This document shows, piece by piece, positions 1 through 8,788 of a DNA stretch of 64,000 bases. The stretch comes from Candidatus Obscuribacterales bacterium (lineage in GTDB: Bacteria > Cyanobacteriota > Vampirovibrionia > Obscuribacterales > Obscuribacteraceae). The notes beneath the pieces were generated by a model. The model was not told where the DNA came from and searched no databases. It saw nothing but the letters and a program-made list of their open reading frames with translations. The stretch lies in contig JAKFVU010000077.1 in assembly GCA_021732025.1 (NCBI GenBank), positions 155,311 to 219,310 on the forward strand. Reading direction: 5' to 3'. How positions within the stretch are numbered: position 1 is the stretch's first letter; each line of letters starts with the position of its first letter. Position numbers and translations under genes: made by a program.

Positions 1-2
1 TG

Positions 3-3000
3 AATCCTTCTGACTTATGTGTCGGTATTAAGAAAGATAAGTCTTATTACCGAGAAGGTGACTTAGTCAATCTAGAGCTTGTTGCCTGTGACTTGAACGG
101 CAAGTTAAAGGCAGGCACTGCAATAGATGTGGAACTCAAAGAGTTAGATGCCGAGCAAAAAGCAATTACTAGTAAAAGAACTTTGACAATCGCTAGTGAG
201 CCAGCGAAGTTGCAGTTTCGCCTGGATAAATCTACCACTTCTTTTTCTTGTAGCGTCACAGCCAAAGACGCGAACAACAGAGTAGCAATGTCTGTAGACA
301 ACGGTGGAATAAGTGCTCCCGAGAAAGAGAAGGTTGTTGAAATAGCGCAACAGCAAACAATTCAATTGACTGCCGACAAGTCTGAATATCAACCAGGTGA
401 TGTTGCCGAATTGACTATAAGTAGCCCTTTTAAACCAGCCAAAGGTTTGCTGATAATCACCAGAAACAGAAACATCTCAAGCCAGCCAATCGTTATGGAC
501 TCAGCTAAAAAAACAGTCAAAATTGCGATCGTTGACGACTTCTATCCTGTGGTGCGGGCGCAAGTTTTCTTGGCAGGAAGTGCTGTCGAATTTGCTACTG
601 CCACCATTGATTTGGCGGTGCCACCGAATGCACGTAAGTTGAACTTGACGGCAAAGTGTGAACAAGAATTTGTCACACCAGGGCATCAAGCAACCATAGA
701 TATTGAACTTAAAGATTTTGCGGGAAAGCCAGTTAGAGATGGCCAAGTGGCCCTTGCTGTTGTGGATGAATCGGTGCTGGCGCTGACTGGTTATAGATGG
801 CCAGAGCCACTTGATTTTTTCTATCCAGCCGATTTACCTGGCGTTTCTGAAAGTCATTCCCGTGCCGCTGCGGTAATCCCTGCTTCATTGAGAAAGCCGG
901 CTAACTCAGATCTGTCTTCATTACCGCCGCCCAGTGCAATGCCTGTTCCTTTGCCCGGAGGCGGGCCCGGCGGGATGATGGAGATGCAGCTAATTCAACG
1001 CCAGCACTCGGGCTTGGTTGGTGCGCCAGTTGATCCTCGGTTCGGGCAACTTAATGAAGTAGCGGAATTCTATGACAGTCGATTTTTTGATTCGTCTAGC
1101 CCCAAAATAGTTTTGAGAAAAAACTTTGCGGCCCTTGCTCTCTTTAAACCAATAACAATTACCGATTCAAACGGTCGCGCCAAGGTTGCTTTCAAGCTAC
1201 CTGATAATGTCACCAGATATCGAATCATGGCTGTGGCTGTCAGTGGCAGTAACCAGTTTGGCGCGACAGAGTCTTTGTTCACGGCACAAATGCCGCTCAT
1301 GGTAAAACCGTCGCCCCCAAGATTCATGCAACTTACTGACCGCTGTGAGCTTCCAGTTGTTATTCAAAATCAAACAGACAGTGAATTGCTGACTGAAGTG
1401 GCAGTGCGTGGGCAGAACGTGAAAGTCATTGAGTCTGGCAAGCTTGTTGTTGTGCCAGCTCACGATAGGGTAGAAGTGAGGTTCGCCACTGAAGCCACGA
1501 ATGTAGGAAGAGCCCAGTTTCAATGTGCTGCAGTTTCGGGCAATACTACTGATGCCGCTGAGTTTAATTTCCCAATATTAATGCCTGCGAGTTCTGAGAG
1601 CTTTGCTACTTATGGCGTTATCGATAAGGGTATTGCTTTGCAAAAACTCGATGTTCCGACTGAAGTTTTCTATAAGCTTGGTGGACTATCAGTTGAGACT
1701 AGCAGTACTGCCGTGCAGTCGCTCACTGATGCCTATATTTATTTGCGCGATTATCCTTATCAATGCTCAGAACAGATGTCATCACGCTTGATGGCAATGC
1801 TTGCTCTTCAAGATACTTTGAATGCTTTTGGCATCTTGAAGCCAGAAGAACGGGTGGCATACCGCAGCACTATTCAAAATGACATCGACATTCTGCAGCT
1901 AAGACAGTGCCAAAATGGTGGCTTTGGTCTATGGACAGCTAATGAAGATGTACGCTGGCCCTATGTTTCAATTCAAGTGAGCCAAGCGCTTGGTCTGGCG
2001 CGAGAAAAGCATTACAAGGTGAAAGATGAGGTTTTGTCGAAAGCCTTGAATCACTTGCGTAAAATTGAGACCTTCATCCCAGCTGACTACTCTGAGTCAG
2101 TCAAGGTAGCAGTCATGGCAAAGGCTTTGAATGTTAGACAGTTGCTCAAAGACACCGACCCGCGGGCCGCTAAGCGCTTACTTGAGAGAGTCTTAAAAGG
2201 GAAGAAACCGGCAATGCCATCACTAGAAGTGGCGGCCTGGCTTCTTGTTATTTTAGATAAAGAGCCTGCTTACAGTGCCGATGTTAAATTGCTGCGCGGC
2301 TACATTGATAGTCAAATTAAAGAGACTGCATCTACTGCTTCAGCTAACGAGCTTGGCTATGATGGCTTGTGGAATTATTGTATTTTTTCCAGTCCGCGCA
2401 GGACCGACGCTTCTATTTTAGAAGCACTTATGATCGATCAGCCAAAGAGCGAACTAATTCCGAAACTAGTAAAGGGTTTGTTGGCCCATCGAGTAAATGG
2501 TGCCTGGGAAGGAACTCAGGAAAACAGTTCTGTACTACAGGCGCTAGATCGCTATTTCAGAACCTATGAAAAGCAGACACCTGATATTGTTGCGCAGACC
2601 TGGCTAGACGATACGCTAGTAGCGAATCACAAGTTTGTTGGTCGTACCACCGATAGTCGGTTGACCAAGATTCCAATGTCCTATTTGCTAGACAGAAAAG
2701 CGAGTGAGGTTCTAATCAATAAGGTGGGTCCGGGCCGATTGTACTATCGCCTGGCACTTGATTATGTTCAGCAAAGCCTGAGCCTGAAACCGTTAAACCA
2801 AGGCTTTACAGTTACTCGCGATTATTCGGCCGTTGACGGCAAAAGTGACGTGCAAAAAGACAGCGACGGCATTTGGCATTTCAAGTCAGGCTCAACCATT
2901 AAAGTGAATGTTCACCTTGAATCTCCAGGAGTCAGATATCACGTCGCTATGGCTGATCCAATTGCAGCTGGAGCTGAACCGATAAACGCTTCCTTGCTCG

Positions 3001-3257
3001 GCAATCGTGCCGAGATTCTAGCACCAGATATCAATAGTTCTCGATATTGGTATCGCCCATGGTATGAGCATCATAATTTGCGAGATCATCAGGCTGAAGC
3101 ATTTAGTTCGCTCTTGCCAGCAGGTGCTTACGATTTTACCTATACGATTCAAGCCAGTACTCCTGGGCGTTATACTGTACCGCCGGTAAAGGTAGAAGAA
3201 ATGTACATGAGCGAGACTTTCGGTCGAAGCCAAACTGATACGATAGTAATTGAGTAG
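3..3257 (+). CDS. alpha-2-macroglobulin family protein, 5'-truncated
   Basis: The frame is open from base 3, so the true start lies before the window; the TTG at 93 is only an internal codon. About 1084 residues are visible. Upstream beta-rich repeats resemble macroglobulin domains. A Pro/Gly/Met-rich stretch (about 860-1090) sits where the bait region is expected. The A2M core follows, with a 'LPDNVTRYR' motif near 1200. The thioester motif CSEQ is intact: Cys codon at 1764 and Gln codon at 1773, followed by an alpha-helical thioester domain and a C-terminal MG10-like beta region. Bacterial members are periplasmic or envelope protease traps that entangle a protease cutting the bait and can attach through the thioester. 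Signal peptide and lipobox cannot be judged because the N-terminus is missing. A possible partner penicillin-binding protein (pbpC type) is not seen downstream. Confidence 0.9.
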   Translation, partial: NPSDLCVGIKKDKSYYREGDLVNLELVACDLNGKLKAGTAIDVELKELDAEQKAITSKRTLTIASEPAKLQFRLDKSTTSFSCSVTAKDANNRVAMSVDNGGISAPEKEKVVEIAQQQTIQLTADKSEYQPGDVAELTISSPFKPAKGLLIITRNRNISSQPIVMDSAKKTVKIAIVDDFYPVVRAQVFLAGSAVEFATATIDLAVPPNARKLNLTAKCEQEFVTPGHQATIDIELKDFAGKPVRDGQVALAVVDESVLALTGYRWPEPLDFFYPADLPGVSESHSRAAAVIPASLRKPANSDLSSLPPPSAMPVPLPGGGPGGMMEMQLIQRQHSGLVGAPVDPRFGQLNEVAEFYDSRFFDSSSPKIVLRKNFAALALFKPITITDSNGRAKVAFKLPDNVTRYRIMAVAVSGSNQFGATESLFTAQMPLMVKPSPPRFMQLTDRCELPVVIQNQTDSELLTEVAVRGQNVKVIESGKLVVVPAHDRVEVRFATEATNVGRAQFQCAAVSGNTTDAAEFNFPILMPASSESFATYGVIDKGIALQKLDVPTEVFYKLGGLSVETSSTAVQSLTDAYIYLRDYPYQCSEQMSSRLMAMLALQDTLNAFGILKPEERVAYRSTIQNDIDILQLRQCQNGGFGLWTANEDVRWPYVSIQVSQALGLAREKHYKVKDEVLSKALNHLRKIETFIPADYSESVKVAVMAKALNVRQLLKDTDPRAAKRLLERVLKGKKPAMPSLEVAAWLLVILDKEPAYSADVKLLRGYIDSQIKETASTASANELGYDGLWNYCIFSSPRRTDASILEALMIDQPKSELIPKLVKGLLAHRVNGAWEGTQENSSVLQALDRYFRTYEKQTPDIVAQTWLDDTLVANHKFVGRTTDSRLTKIPMSYLLDRKASEVLINKVGPGRLYYRLALDYVQQSLSLKPLNQGFTVTRDYSAVDGKSDVQKDSDGIWHFKSGSTIKVNVHLESPGVRYHVAMADPIAAGAEPINASLLGNRAEILAPDINSSRYWYRPWYEHHNLRDHQAEAFSSLLPAGAYDFTYTIQASTPGRYTVPPVKVEEMYMSETFGRSQTDTIVIE

Positions 3258-3286
3258 GGTGACCATTAACAAGGGTACTTAGTAAC

Positions 3287-3781
3287 TTGTCCATAGAAAT
3301 AGAACTAGACTCAACCTTGTTTCGCCTGCATCATTATCAAACGGTGCATGCTGTAGCGACCTGCAAGTTTGGCGCTCAGGTCTGTCTGGGAATTGGCCTC
3401 ATGGCCAGCTGTGCCAGACTTTTGTCTATGGTTACCAGCTCTCAGGTTCTGCAGTTTGCCCTGGCGGCCATGCTGGCAATTGCCGTCTTGCAGCTACCAG
3501 GTTTCTTCTCACTAGCAGTGAAGATTTTGACGCAAGAGTGTTCGGGCTGTTGTCAGAGTGAGTCTTTAGACATCAATACGCTTTGGCAGCCCTTCTGTAT
3601 CCTTGCTGCACTGGCGCTAGATTTTAGTGGCGTGCCGGTATTGTTGTACTTTATGGGTATTGGCTTCGGCAGCGTTTTTGGTATCCTCATTCCCTTTATT
3701 GTCGCCGCATGCATTTTCTGGTTGCCTGTTGCAAACGGCCTTGCCGCTCAGTTAGAGATTGAATCGAAATCTAATTATTAG
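3287..3781 (+). CDS. small polytopic membrane protein, function unknown
   Basis: I do not recognise this 164-residue protein. It has about four hydrophobic segments (roughly residues 30-50, 55-75, 97-117 and 122-150), with a cytosolic or periplasmic loop containing a CSGCC cysteine cluster near residue 85. The TTG start at 3287 is weakly supported: AAGGG lies about 12 bases upstream, and no better ATG exists before the first membrane segment. It follows the alpha-2-macroglobulin gene by 29 bp on the same strand, so the two are probably co-transcribed. No terminator is obvious before the convergent LysM gene; only a short AAAGGCCTTT palindrome is present. Confidence 0.6.
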   Translation: MSIEIELDSTLFRLHHYQTVHAVATCKFGAQVCLGIGLMASCARLLSMVTSSQVLQFALAAMLAIAVLQLPGFFSLAVKILTQECSGCCQSESLDINTLWQPFCILAALALDFSGVPVLLYFMGIGFGSVFGILIPFIVAACIFWLPVANGLAAQLEIESKSNY

Positions 3782-3824
3782 CTTCTAGCCAGTTCAATAT
3801 CAAAACATAAAGGCCTTTAGACCA

Positions 3825-4988
3825 TTATTTTCCGACCCTTTGCTGTTCCTCCTTTTCTTCTTCGTTCTCTTTTTGTTCTTCGTTCTCAATACCCCGGCTA
3901 CCACTGTGACTTGGGCTAATGTGTGTTGGGCCAATATGGGTCGGATTTAGACCACCAAGGAAATCTTCTGCTTGTGTGACAATGAAGCCACTAACTTCAT
4001 TTAGTTCACCGTGGGCAGTGGCAACTTCGGAGGCGCTGTGGGCTTCAGGATTAGCGATCACGAGGCTTGCGTCATACCAGTCGCCAGCGTTAGAAAGAAC
4101 TTCGTAGCCTGTTGATACCGCACCTTGAGCTGCCGAGAAAGCACCGACACAGGCGATTAATTCAGCCCCAGTGGTGACCACGCTGACTGCACCTAGAGCC
4201 ACTGCTATTTCAGGTGCAGCTGCTATGATGGCCGCACCTACTGCAAGGCTTGATGCGATACTCACAGCTGATTCAAGGGGATGTTCAGAAATTTGTTCAA
4301 CGCAGTTTTCAGCAATCTCGCTAACCACATTTCCGAGTCCGCTGAGAAATTCACCTACCGCTGATTCTTCTTTATTTGGCAGTTGACCAGATGCCCCGCT
4401 AGTAGGGGGTGCCGAGCCATTGCCAGAATTACTAGATGCAGAATCTCCAGTCCCAGTCCCGTTCCCTGCTCCGTTCGCAGACACCGCTGTAACTGGTCCG
4501 AATTGACCTTGTGCTTGTTGCATCAGCATGGCGAATGCCACATGGGGCTTAAGGGGAGCTGGATGGAAGATTGAACTTTCGCTTAAGGAAGCATTGCCGA
4601 AATTGAGATCTGGAAAAACAAGATAGTCACCCGCATCGATTTGATTGAGTTGATCGATATTGTTCAGATCAGCTATTTGGTTGACGTAACTATAAATTTC
4701 TTGTTCGGTGGCTGAACCTAGGTGTTCAGAGGCTATTTCGCTAAGTGTTTCGCCACTAGTGACCAGATGGTGTTCAGAATTATTGTGGGTGTCTAGTAAA
4801 AGGGTCGGAAGATTTTGGTTAGTGTGGTGAAAGTGCATGGTGGTAAGGTTTGATAGATTGTGAATTTCAACGAGGCTGCAATTGCCGAAATCTAACTGAT
4901 TTGTGTGCTTGTCTGACCCGTCACCGCTATGCTTAGCCGTATGCATTAGGCTTTTGCTGTCGTTTCCTGAAACAGAGAGTTCTTGCAT
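3825..4988 (-). CDS. LysM domain protein with GA-rich hydrophobic segment
   Basis: The start at 4988 is chosen because GGAGG lies 10 bases upstream (4999-5003). The longer open frame to 5159 would overlap the upstream kinase gene. The 387-residue product has one LysM domain at about 74-127 (peptidoglycan/chitin-type sugar binding), then a Gly/Ser/Asn linker at 165-205. A long Ala/Val/Gly-rich hydrophobic stretch follows at about 240-290, and the tail is acidic and Glu/Lys-rich. There is no N-terminal signal peptide, so how the LysM domain would reach the wall is unclear. It lies 77 bp downstream of a membrane kinase on the same strand and is probably co-transcribed with it, so it could be a substrate or partner; that is inference. 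Confidence 0.8.
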   Translation of the reverse strand: MQELSVSGNDSKSLMHTAKHSGDGSDKHTNQLDFGNCSLVEIHNLSNLTTMHFHHTNQNLPTLLLDTHNNSEHHLVTSGETLSEIASEHLGSATEQEIYSYVNQIADLNNIDQLNQIDAGDYLVFPDLNFGNASLSESSIFHPAPLKPHVAFAMLMQQAQGQFGPVTAVSANGAGNGTGTGDSASSNSGNGSAPPTSGASGQLPNKEESAVGEFLSGLGNVVSEIAENCVEQISEHPLESAVSIASSLAVGAAIIAAAPEIAVALGAVSVVTTGAELIACVGAFSAAQGAVSTGYEVLSNAGDWYDASLVIANPEAHSASEVATAHGELNEVSGFIVTQAEDFLGGLNPTHIGPTHISPSHSGSRGIENEEQKENEEEKEEQQRVGK

Positions 4989-5065
4989 AATTGCTTCGCC
5001 TCCTACGGCTTCATCAGACCTTGGTCTGAAAAGCAGAATAGTAGGCGAAAATAAAAGTACCGTTG

Positions 5066-6475
5066 CTAACTGCTCGGTAAAGCCGCCATCATTTGTCGCA
5101 AGACTGGAACCAGTTGTGCTGCCGATTGGTAGCGGTCGCGACTTTCCAATTGTGTGCAACTAATCACGATTTCGCTGAGCTCAGTTGAGATGCAACTGTT
5201 TTGTTCGCTAGGGTTGGAAGTGCTTAGCGCTTCAGGCTCAATCCCAGTTAAAAGAAAATAGAGTGTGCAGCCGAGAGCATAAATGTCACTTTGCACATTG
5301 GCTTTACCTCGAAATTGCTCTGGGGCAATAAAGGCATGCTTGCCGACAAAAGTGCCGGTGGCATTCCCTATGAATTCATTGGCGGCGCCGAAGTCAATTA
5401 CCACAATCGAGCCGTCTTCGCAGAGAACAATATTGTCTGGCGTGAAATCACGATGAATTAGCGGCGGGTCTTGTTCGTGCAAATACTTAAGTATGTTCAC
5501 CATTTGCAGTGCCCAACTGATCACTGTGCTTTCTCTCAGTGGCCCGTTTTGCTTAACTAGTTGGCGCAAATCTTGGCCATTAATATAGTCGAGCATAAGA
5601 TAGTTACGCTCTTGTTCAACGAAATAGTCTAATACTTTCACTATGTTGGGATGATTTATTTTCAGTAGCAGCGCTGCCTCGCGGTCGAGCATTTCTCGGG
5701 CTTTGGCTTGTGCGCTTTCAATGGCGTCATCTGATACCACTGCTTCTTTCAGCACCACCAATTTGCGTTCTTCAAGTTGGCAGAGATATACGGCCGAAAG
5801 CCCGCCCAGTGCTAGGTGACGCATTACCTTGAGAGTGCCATTGCGCATCATGCGACCCGGATCAAGGGGTACGAAAGAGGTGGGGCAGAATCGTCGACTT
5901 AGTTCTTCTTCCCACATGCCAGTAAAGCTTAATTGCGGCGTCTCGCTGCCAGTTACCTGGCCTTTGAGTTGGTGCACACTTTGATCAATCTCGGCAGTGC
6001 CACCCCACATTTCCATTGCTAATAACAACTTTTCCATATCGGTCGAATCGATGTGAGTTAGAGTAAGTGGTATGGCGCCTTTAGTGGTCATGAATGTGAT
6101 TTGTCTTCTTTGCCAATCTTGTTGATTGTCACCGCTTACGGTGATTCTATTGATGTCGCCCCAGCGCAAAATTTGATTGTGTCTAAAGATTGAGAGTGGC
6201 AATTTAACTCCATCTTTGTCTATTTGAATAGCTTCATGAGTAAGCCAATTTAGGAGGAGCATACCGACTGCAAAGAATGTTAGGTGAATCAGACCTACTG
6301 CACAACCGAGGTCTAGGTCGTGCGAGCCGACAACACGAAAATATTCGTACACAGCTATTGCAGCTGCTGTAGTTGGATAGACCACTCCCCAAACCGGAAA
6401 AGTTATGCGCAAGAGTTTTAAAACGGCATCGCGCGGATGGTCAAGATATTTTACTTTTACCGCTAATTCAGCCAT
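5066..6475 (-). CDS. membrane-anchored Ser/Thr protein kinase-like protein (1)
   Basis: The 469-residue protein has two N-terminal membrane segments (about 27-47 and 60-78), then a PH-like beta region (80-150). A linker containing 'SFTGMW' leads to a Hanks-type kinase domain from about 215. Visible kinase elements are a Gly-rich loop at 221-230, the ATP-anchoring Lys in VLK at 243, an alphaC Glu near 265, DFG at 361-363 and APEQ in the activation segment. The catalytic loop reads HRDFTPDN (341-348): the catalytic Asp and the Asn are kept, but the usual Lys of HRDLKPxN is Thr. It is a paralogue of the gene just upstream (same architecture and the 'EQFRGKA' block). Inferred role: membrane-linked phosphosignalling. 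It may be catalytically unusual. Confidence 0.85.
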   Translation of the reverse strand: MAELAVKVKYLDHPRDAVLKLLRITFPVWGVVYPTTAAAIAVYEYFRVVGSHDLDLGCAVGLIHLTFFAVGMLLLNWLTHEAIQIDKDGVKLPLSIFRHNQILRWGDINRITVSGDNQQDWQRRQITFMTTKGAIPLTLTHIDSTDMEKLLLAMEMWGGTAEIDQSVHQLKGQVTGSETPQLSFTGMWEEELSRRFCPTSFVPLDPGRMMRNGTLKVMRHLALGGLSAVYLCQLEERKLVVLKEAVVSDDAIESAQAKAREMLDREAALLLKINHPNIVKVLDYFVEQERNYLMLDYINGQDLRQLVKQNGPLRESTVISWALQMVNILKYLHEQDPPLIHRDFTPDNIVLCEDGSIVVIDFGAANEFIGNATGTFVGKHAFIAPEQFRGKANVQSDIYALGCTLYFLLTGIEPEALSTSNPSEQNSCISTELSEIVISCTQLESRDRYQSAAQLVPVLRQMMAALPSS

Positions 6476-6554
6476 TCACTTACCATTTAAATTCTCCTGT
6501 TTACTGGAATTTACATTTTTCAAGATCCTAGAACCAGTTGCAATTGCAATGTCA

Positions 6555-8678
6555 TCAGGCTTGTATAGCTTCTTTTTCACTCTCCTTCAACTTGATTGTC
6601 ACTCCTGCGCTTTGGTCTTCAACGTGCCCGCCATTTATGGCAAGGACAGACTCTTCGTCATCATCAATAGTGTGGCCAAGGGCAGCGGCTATTTCTGTCA
6701 CAGACTTAAATCGTTTGTTAAGATCAAGAGCCGTGCAAGAGCGCACAATTTGGTCGAACACTTCACTTGTCTTTGCACCTGCCTCAATTGGGCTTGATTG
6801 TGAGATGGCTTCAGGTTCGCTTCCCGTCACAAGAAATTGCAGTGTGGCACCCATGGCGTATAAGTCGCTTTGAAGAGTGGCCTTTCCTCTAAACTGCTCT
6901 GGTGGCAAATATGAGTGTTTGCCAGCGATAGTACCAGTGGTGCCAACTTGTTGAATTTGAGCGACGTTAAAGTCAATCAACTTTAATTTATTGTCGTTAG
7001 TGAGCATGAGATTGTCTGGTGTAAAGTCTCGATGAATAATGGAGCGCTTGTGTAGGTAAGAAAGTATTTGGCACATTTGTCCCGCTAACTCGCGGGTGGC
7101 TTCCTCGCTTAGGGCTCCTTTCTCGGCAATTAGCTGGCGGAGGTTTTGACCATCAATATGTTCTAAGCCAATGTAACCGCGGTGGTCTTCAAAGAAGTAA
7201 TCTTTCAATTGGACTATACCATCACTATCTAGTGATTCTAAGATCTTTGCTTCTTTTTCAAAGCTCTTAAGCGCTTGTTCCTTCAAGTTACGGTCAGCAT
7301 AGGCAGGCACTATCGTTTCTTTGAGTACGATATTGCAGTTGTTTAGCTCGTCGCGGCAGAGATAGGCTGTGCCTTGTCCGCCCACTCCGAGGCGTTTTAT
7401 TACTTTGTATTGATCGTCTTTGAGTTTTTGCCCTGGAGTGAGAGACTGATTACTATTACGCTCAGGGGCCGATGAGAGTGACTGTAACCAGAGTTCAGTA
7501 TAGCTGCGTTCGCGGTGGGGCATCATGGCCTCGCTTAGCTCACTTTCGATAGTGCAGCCAGAAGCGAATCGTTCTAGCGCCTTCGATAATCTAGGCCGGT
7601 CGTTTTCTTGAATATCGTTTAAATTTAGGCAAATCGGTTTGTTGTCATTCAAATTGAATTTGATTATTGCTGCACCGTCAGCAGCCCTGCCTAAAGATAC
7701 AGAGTTTACCTGCGGCCACTTTATTTGAGCAAAAGGTATGCTATTTCCTGCTACGGCTATGGCTAACTTAAGACCAGTGGCGTCAATACTTAATGAGTTT
7801 GGTCGTAGCAGAGCTTTCAGGGCCAAGGCTAAGATGCAAGTTAGAATGAGGGCCGAGATGGTCAGTGCAAGAGGCTGGGCAGAGACCCTGTAGAAAGCCT
7901 CGCCTGCTTTTGATGTGTATCCGAAGATTGGCGAAGTCGTTTCATAAGCTAACTTGCTAAGCATCGTTTGCACGTTTTCTGATGACTGTAGCTTTTGTGC
8001 TGGCAGGAATAAACACTGATAGATGAAGTGGAGCCAGGCTGGTGCCATAAAAGAAGCAACGATAATAGGGCCGAATCGCAGCCAGGGCGAAGCAGTATCA
8101 AAGAATGCTTGGCGCATGTTGCGCCAGATCTGACCAGAGTGATACTCGATTATAAATTTGTTGCTGTCATCAACCAAAACTTTGCGAGCGATTTTCTTGC
8201 AACTCATTAAGCTGTTGAGCACTGGGTCTATTCGGCATTGGGGGTAATTGCTTTCAATGTGCTTGAGTAGACGTTGGTACTCAGGAGCATTGATGCGACT
8301 GAGATTGAAATTCATACTTTTGCCTTGAGCAAAGGTCAAAGTTATTCTTTTCGGTAAGACATCATTACCTTTGTAGTCAGTGCCAATTGAAAGAAGCTTG
8401 TTTAGTTCTCGGATACGAAAGCCGTGCGAGATCAAATTGTCTTCCACTCTGATTTTGCGTTTGAGAATGTCTTCAGCAAAATAGAAAAGGCTCCATATGA
8501 TCACGCCAAAGTAGGCGAATTGCAATGCTGTACTGCCGCTAAAGGCAATTATGGAGCCTGCAAATGGCAATAATAGGTAAGCCCAGATGGGCAGCATTAA
8601 AAAGGCTTTCCACCACAGCATAAGGGTGGAAAGCTTGTCACAATAGCTGAACTGAAGGATCGCCCGTTTATTCTTCAT
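6555..8678 (-). CDS. membrane-anchored Ser/Thr protein kinase-like protein (2), DFN variant
   Basis: This 707-residue protein resembles the downstream kinase but has a duplicated membrane/PH-like front. Membrane segments lie at about 25-45, 50-67, 200-225 and 268-290, each pair followed by a PH-like beta region (80-145 and 295-360). The kinase domain starts near 425: GVGGQGTAY glycine loop at 431-439, Lys453 in VLK, and catalytic loop HRDFTPDN at 549-556. The metal-binding motif is DFN (569-571) instead of DFG. The 'PPEQFRGKA' block and the 'TG.EPEA' block match kinase 1. It is probably in one transcription unit with kinase 1 (79 bp gap) and the LysM gene. The Asp residues needed for catalysis are present, so loss of activity cannot be assumed. 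Confidence 0.85.
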   Translation of the reverse strand: MKNKRAILQFSYCDKLSTLMLWWKAFLMLPIWAYLLLPFAGSIIAFSGSTALQFAYFGVIIWSLFYFAEDILKRKIRVEDNLISHGFRIRELNKLLSIGTDYKGNDVLPKRITLTFAQGKSMNFNLSRINAPEYQRLLKHIESNYPQCRIDPVLNSLMSCKKIARKVLVDDSNKFIIEYHSGQIWRNMRQAFFDTASPWLRFGPIIVASFMAPAWLHFIYQCLFLPAQKLQSSENVQTMLSKLAYETTSPIFGYTSKAGEAFYRVSAQPLALTISALILTCILALALKALLRPNSLSIDATGLKLAIAVAGNSIPFAQIKWPQVNSVSLGRAADGAAIIKFNLNDNKPICLNLNDIQENDRPRLSKALERFASGCTIESELSEAMMPHRERSYTELWLQSLSSAPERNSNQSLTPGQKLKDDQYKVIKRLGVGGQGTAYLCRDELNNCNIVLKETIVPAYADRNLKEQALKSFEKEAKILESLDSDGIVQLKDYFFEDHRGYIGLEHIDGQNLRQLIAEKGALSEEATRELAGQMCQILSYLHKRSIIHRDFTPDNLMLTNDNKLKLIDFNVAQIQQVGTTGTIAGKHSYLPPEQFRGKATLQSDLYAMGATLQFLVTGSEPEAISQSSPIEAGAKTSEVFDQIVRSCTALDLNKRFKSVTEIAAALGHTIDDDEESVLAINGGHVEDQSAGVTIKLKESEKEAIQA

Positions 8679-8788
8679 TGTGCCATGATGCTAAGTAACA
8701 GCTTATCTTGCTATACCTCTCGAAGGCCGTCTAGAAACACTTCTAAAGGCAAGCTTTATAAGAGATAACAATAGTTTGTCGCTTCTAA

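Noticed and set aside
144..392. Minus-strand ORFs inside the alpha-2-macroglobulin gene
   Set aside because: No ribosome site and no protein-like features; shadows of the real frame.
4903..5163. Start of the LysM gene at 5159
   Set aside because: Overlaps the kinase coding end and lacks a ribosome site; GGAGG supports the ATG at 4988.
6405..6873. Plus-strand ORFs over the start of kinase 1 and the end of kinase 2
   Set aside because: They run antisense to well supported kinase genes and lack a ribosome site.
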